DNA from: CAILUG01 sp903844415
GTDB lineage: Bacteria > Pseudomonadota > Gammaproteobacteria > Pseudomonadales > Pseudohongiellaceae
Length of the DNA stretch: 64,000 nt
Assembly: GCA_947477655.1 (NCBI GenBank)
Contig: CANJTS010000009.1
Coordinates: 70,829-134,828, forward strand
Direction of reading: 5' to 3'
This document shows, in pieces, positions 63,642 to 64,000 of the stretch (position 1 is its first letter; each line of letters opens with the position of its first letter). Under the pieces are notes generated by a model, which saw nothing but the letters and a program-made list of their open reading frames with translations, had not been told where the DNA came from and did no database searches. The translations under genes were made by a program, and so were the position numbers.

Positions 63642-64000
63642 ATGAACGTCATTTTCAAGTCTATTTTTTTCTGTGCTCTCGGGGTGATTAGTAGTTTCTC
63701 CTTGGGCGCTACCGTTCAGGACTTGGAGGTAAAAGCTGACGGACATTCTTGGACCTACCACCTGCATGTCCCACTGCAAGCACGCTCAGGTGGTGCACCG
63801 CTGGTCGTGGTTTTTCATGGAGCAGGCGGCAATGGAAAGGACTATCTCATTAAAAACGGTTGGGTAGCCCTCAGTGAAAAGGAAGGATTTGTCGTTGCGG
63901 CACCCGACGGGCTACCGGCCTTGCCTCGTTTGCCAGCCAGCTTTCGCATGAATCCACGCCTTTGGAATAGTGGCCAACTCAATCCCAATATGCCGCGAGC
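63642..64000 (+). CDS. Secreted PHB-depolymerase-like esterase, 5' part
   Basis: Open frame from ATG 63642 to the window end (119 residues so far). Signal peptide FFCALGVISSFSLGA, then LHVPLQARSG, LVVVFHGAGGNGKDY (oxyanion region of the alpha/beta-hydrolase), EKEGFVVAAPDGL and LWNSGQLN. This resembles the LpqC/polyhydroxybutyrate depolymerase family. The catalytic Ser, Asp and His are beyond the window. Confidence 0.75.
   Translation, partial: MNVIFKSIFFCALGVISSFSLGATVQDLEVKADGHSWTYHLHVPLQARSGGAPLVVVFHGAGGNGKDYLIKNGWVALSEKEGFVVAAPDGLPALPRLPASFRMNPRLWNSGQLNPNMPR

Overview
The window is a bacterial chromosome segment, almost certainly from a gammaproteobacterium. The evidence is gene order: nuoKLMN, lolCDE, comEC-exbB-exbD-msbA-lpxK-ycaR-kdsB-ptp-murB as in Pseudomonas and relatives, uvrC-pgsA followed by tRNA-Gly/Cys/Leu as in Escherichia coli, and tusDCB-tusE with a Bax-inhibitor-1 protein. 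The DUF1592/DUF1552 pair, the large TonB receptor and the DUF6152 protein are types common in marine heterotrophs. Genus cannot be fixed from sequence alone.

Layout. 1-4957: end of the complex I operon (nuoK 3' end, nuoL, nuoM, nuoN). 5077-10511, minus strand: an LTA-synthase-type membrane sulfatase-fold enzyme and a 1193-residue TonB receptor with its own terminator. 10906-13376: a secreted small protein, a methyltransferase and a degenerate serine recombinase. 13464-16672: lolCDE, lipoprotein export. 16761-18016: two secreted proteins of unknown role. 18306-27158: comEC, ExbB/ExbD, MsbA, LpxK, Trm112-like protein, KdsB, a phosphotyrosine phosphatase and MurB, an envelope-building cluster. 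27184-30342: uvrC, pgsA and three tRNAs.

30344-48362 is an integrative element inserted in the tRNA-Leu(UAA) gene. A 61-bp perfect direct repeat of the tRNA 3' part bounds it (30283-30343 and 48302-48362). In order it carries a tyrosine integrase, small unknown proteins, an excisionase-like DNA-binding protein, a primase, a DUF5906-type helicase, an iteron-like inverted repeat that looks like an origin, an HGG-motif protein, a SHOCT lipoprotein, and a complete type I-G (formerly I-U) CRISPR-Cas locus: cas3, csx17, csb1/cas7, csb2/cas5-cas6, cas4-cas1, cas2 and an array of 10 repeats and 9 spacers. The cas4-cas1 fusion is broken by one extra G in a run of six G placed directly after the catalytic glutamate codon of Cas1. 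As read, interference genes are intact and adaptation is probably off.

48363-55410 holds a cassette of secreted or periplasmic proteins: a DUF1592 c-type cytochrome protein, a DUF1552 Tat protein, a metallo-beta-lactamase-fold lipoprotein and an ankyrin protein. A decayed tRNA-Leu-like 3' end at 55386-55410 suggests an older second insertion in tandem. A remnant of a TonB receptor 3' end with its terminator follows. From 55917 the chromosome resumes: pdxJ, msrA, a cytosolic 5'-nucleotidase and thrH on plus; a Nudix CoA pyrophosphatase, pabB, tusE, tusB, tusC, tusD and a BI-1 protein on minus; then tRNA-Ser(UGA) and the start of a secreted PHB-depolymerase-like esterase cut by the window end.
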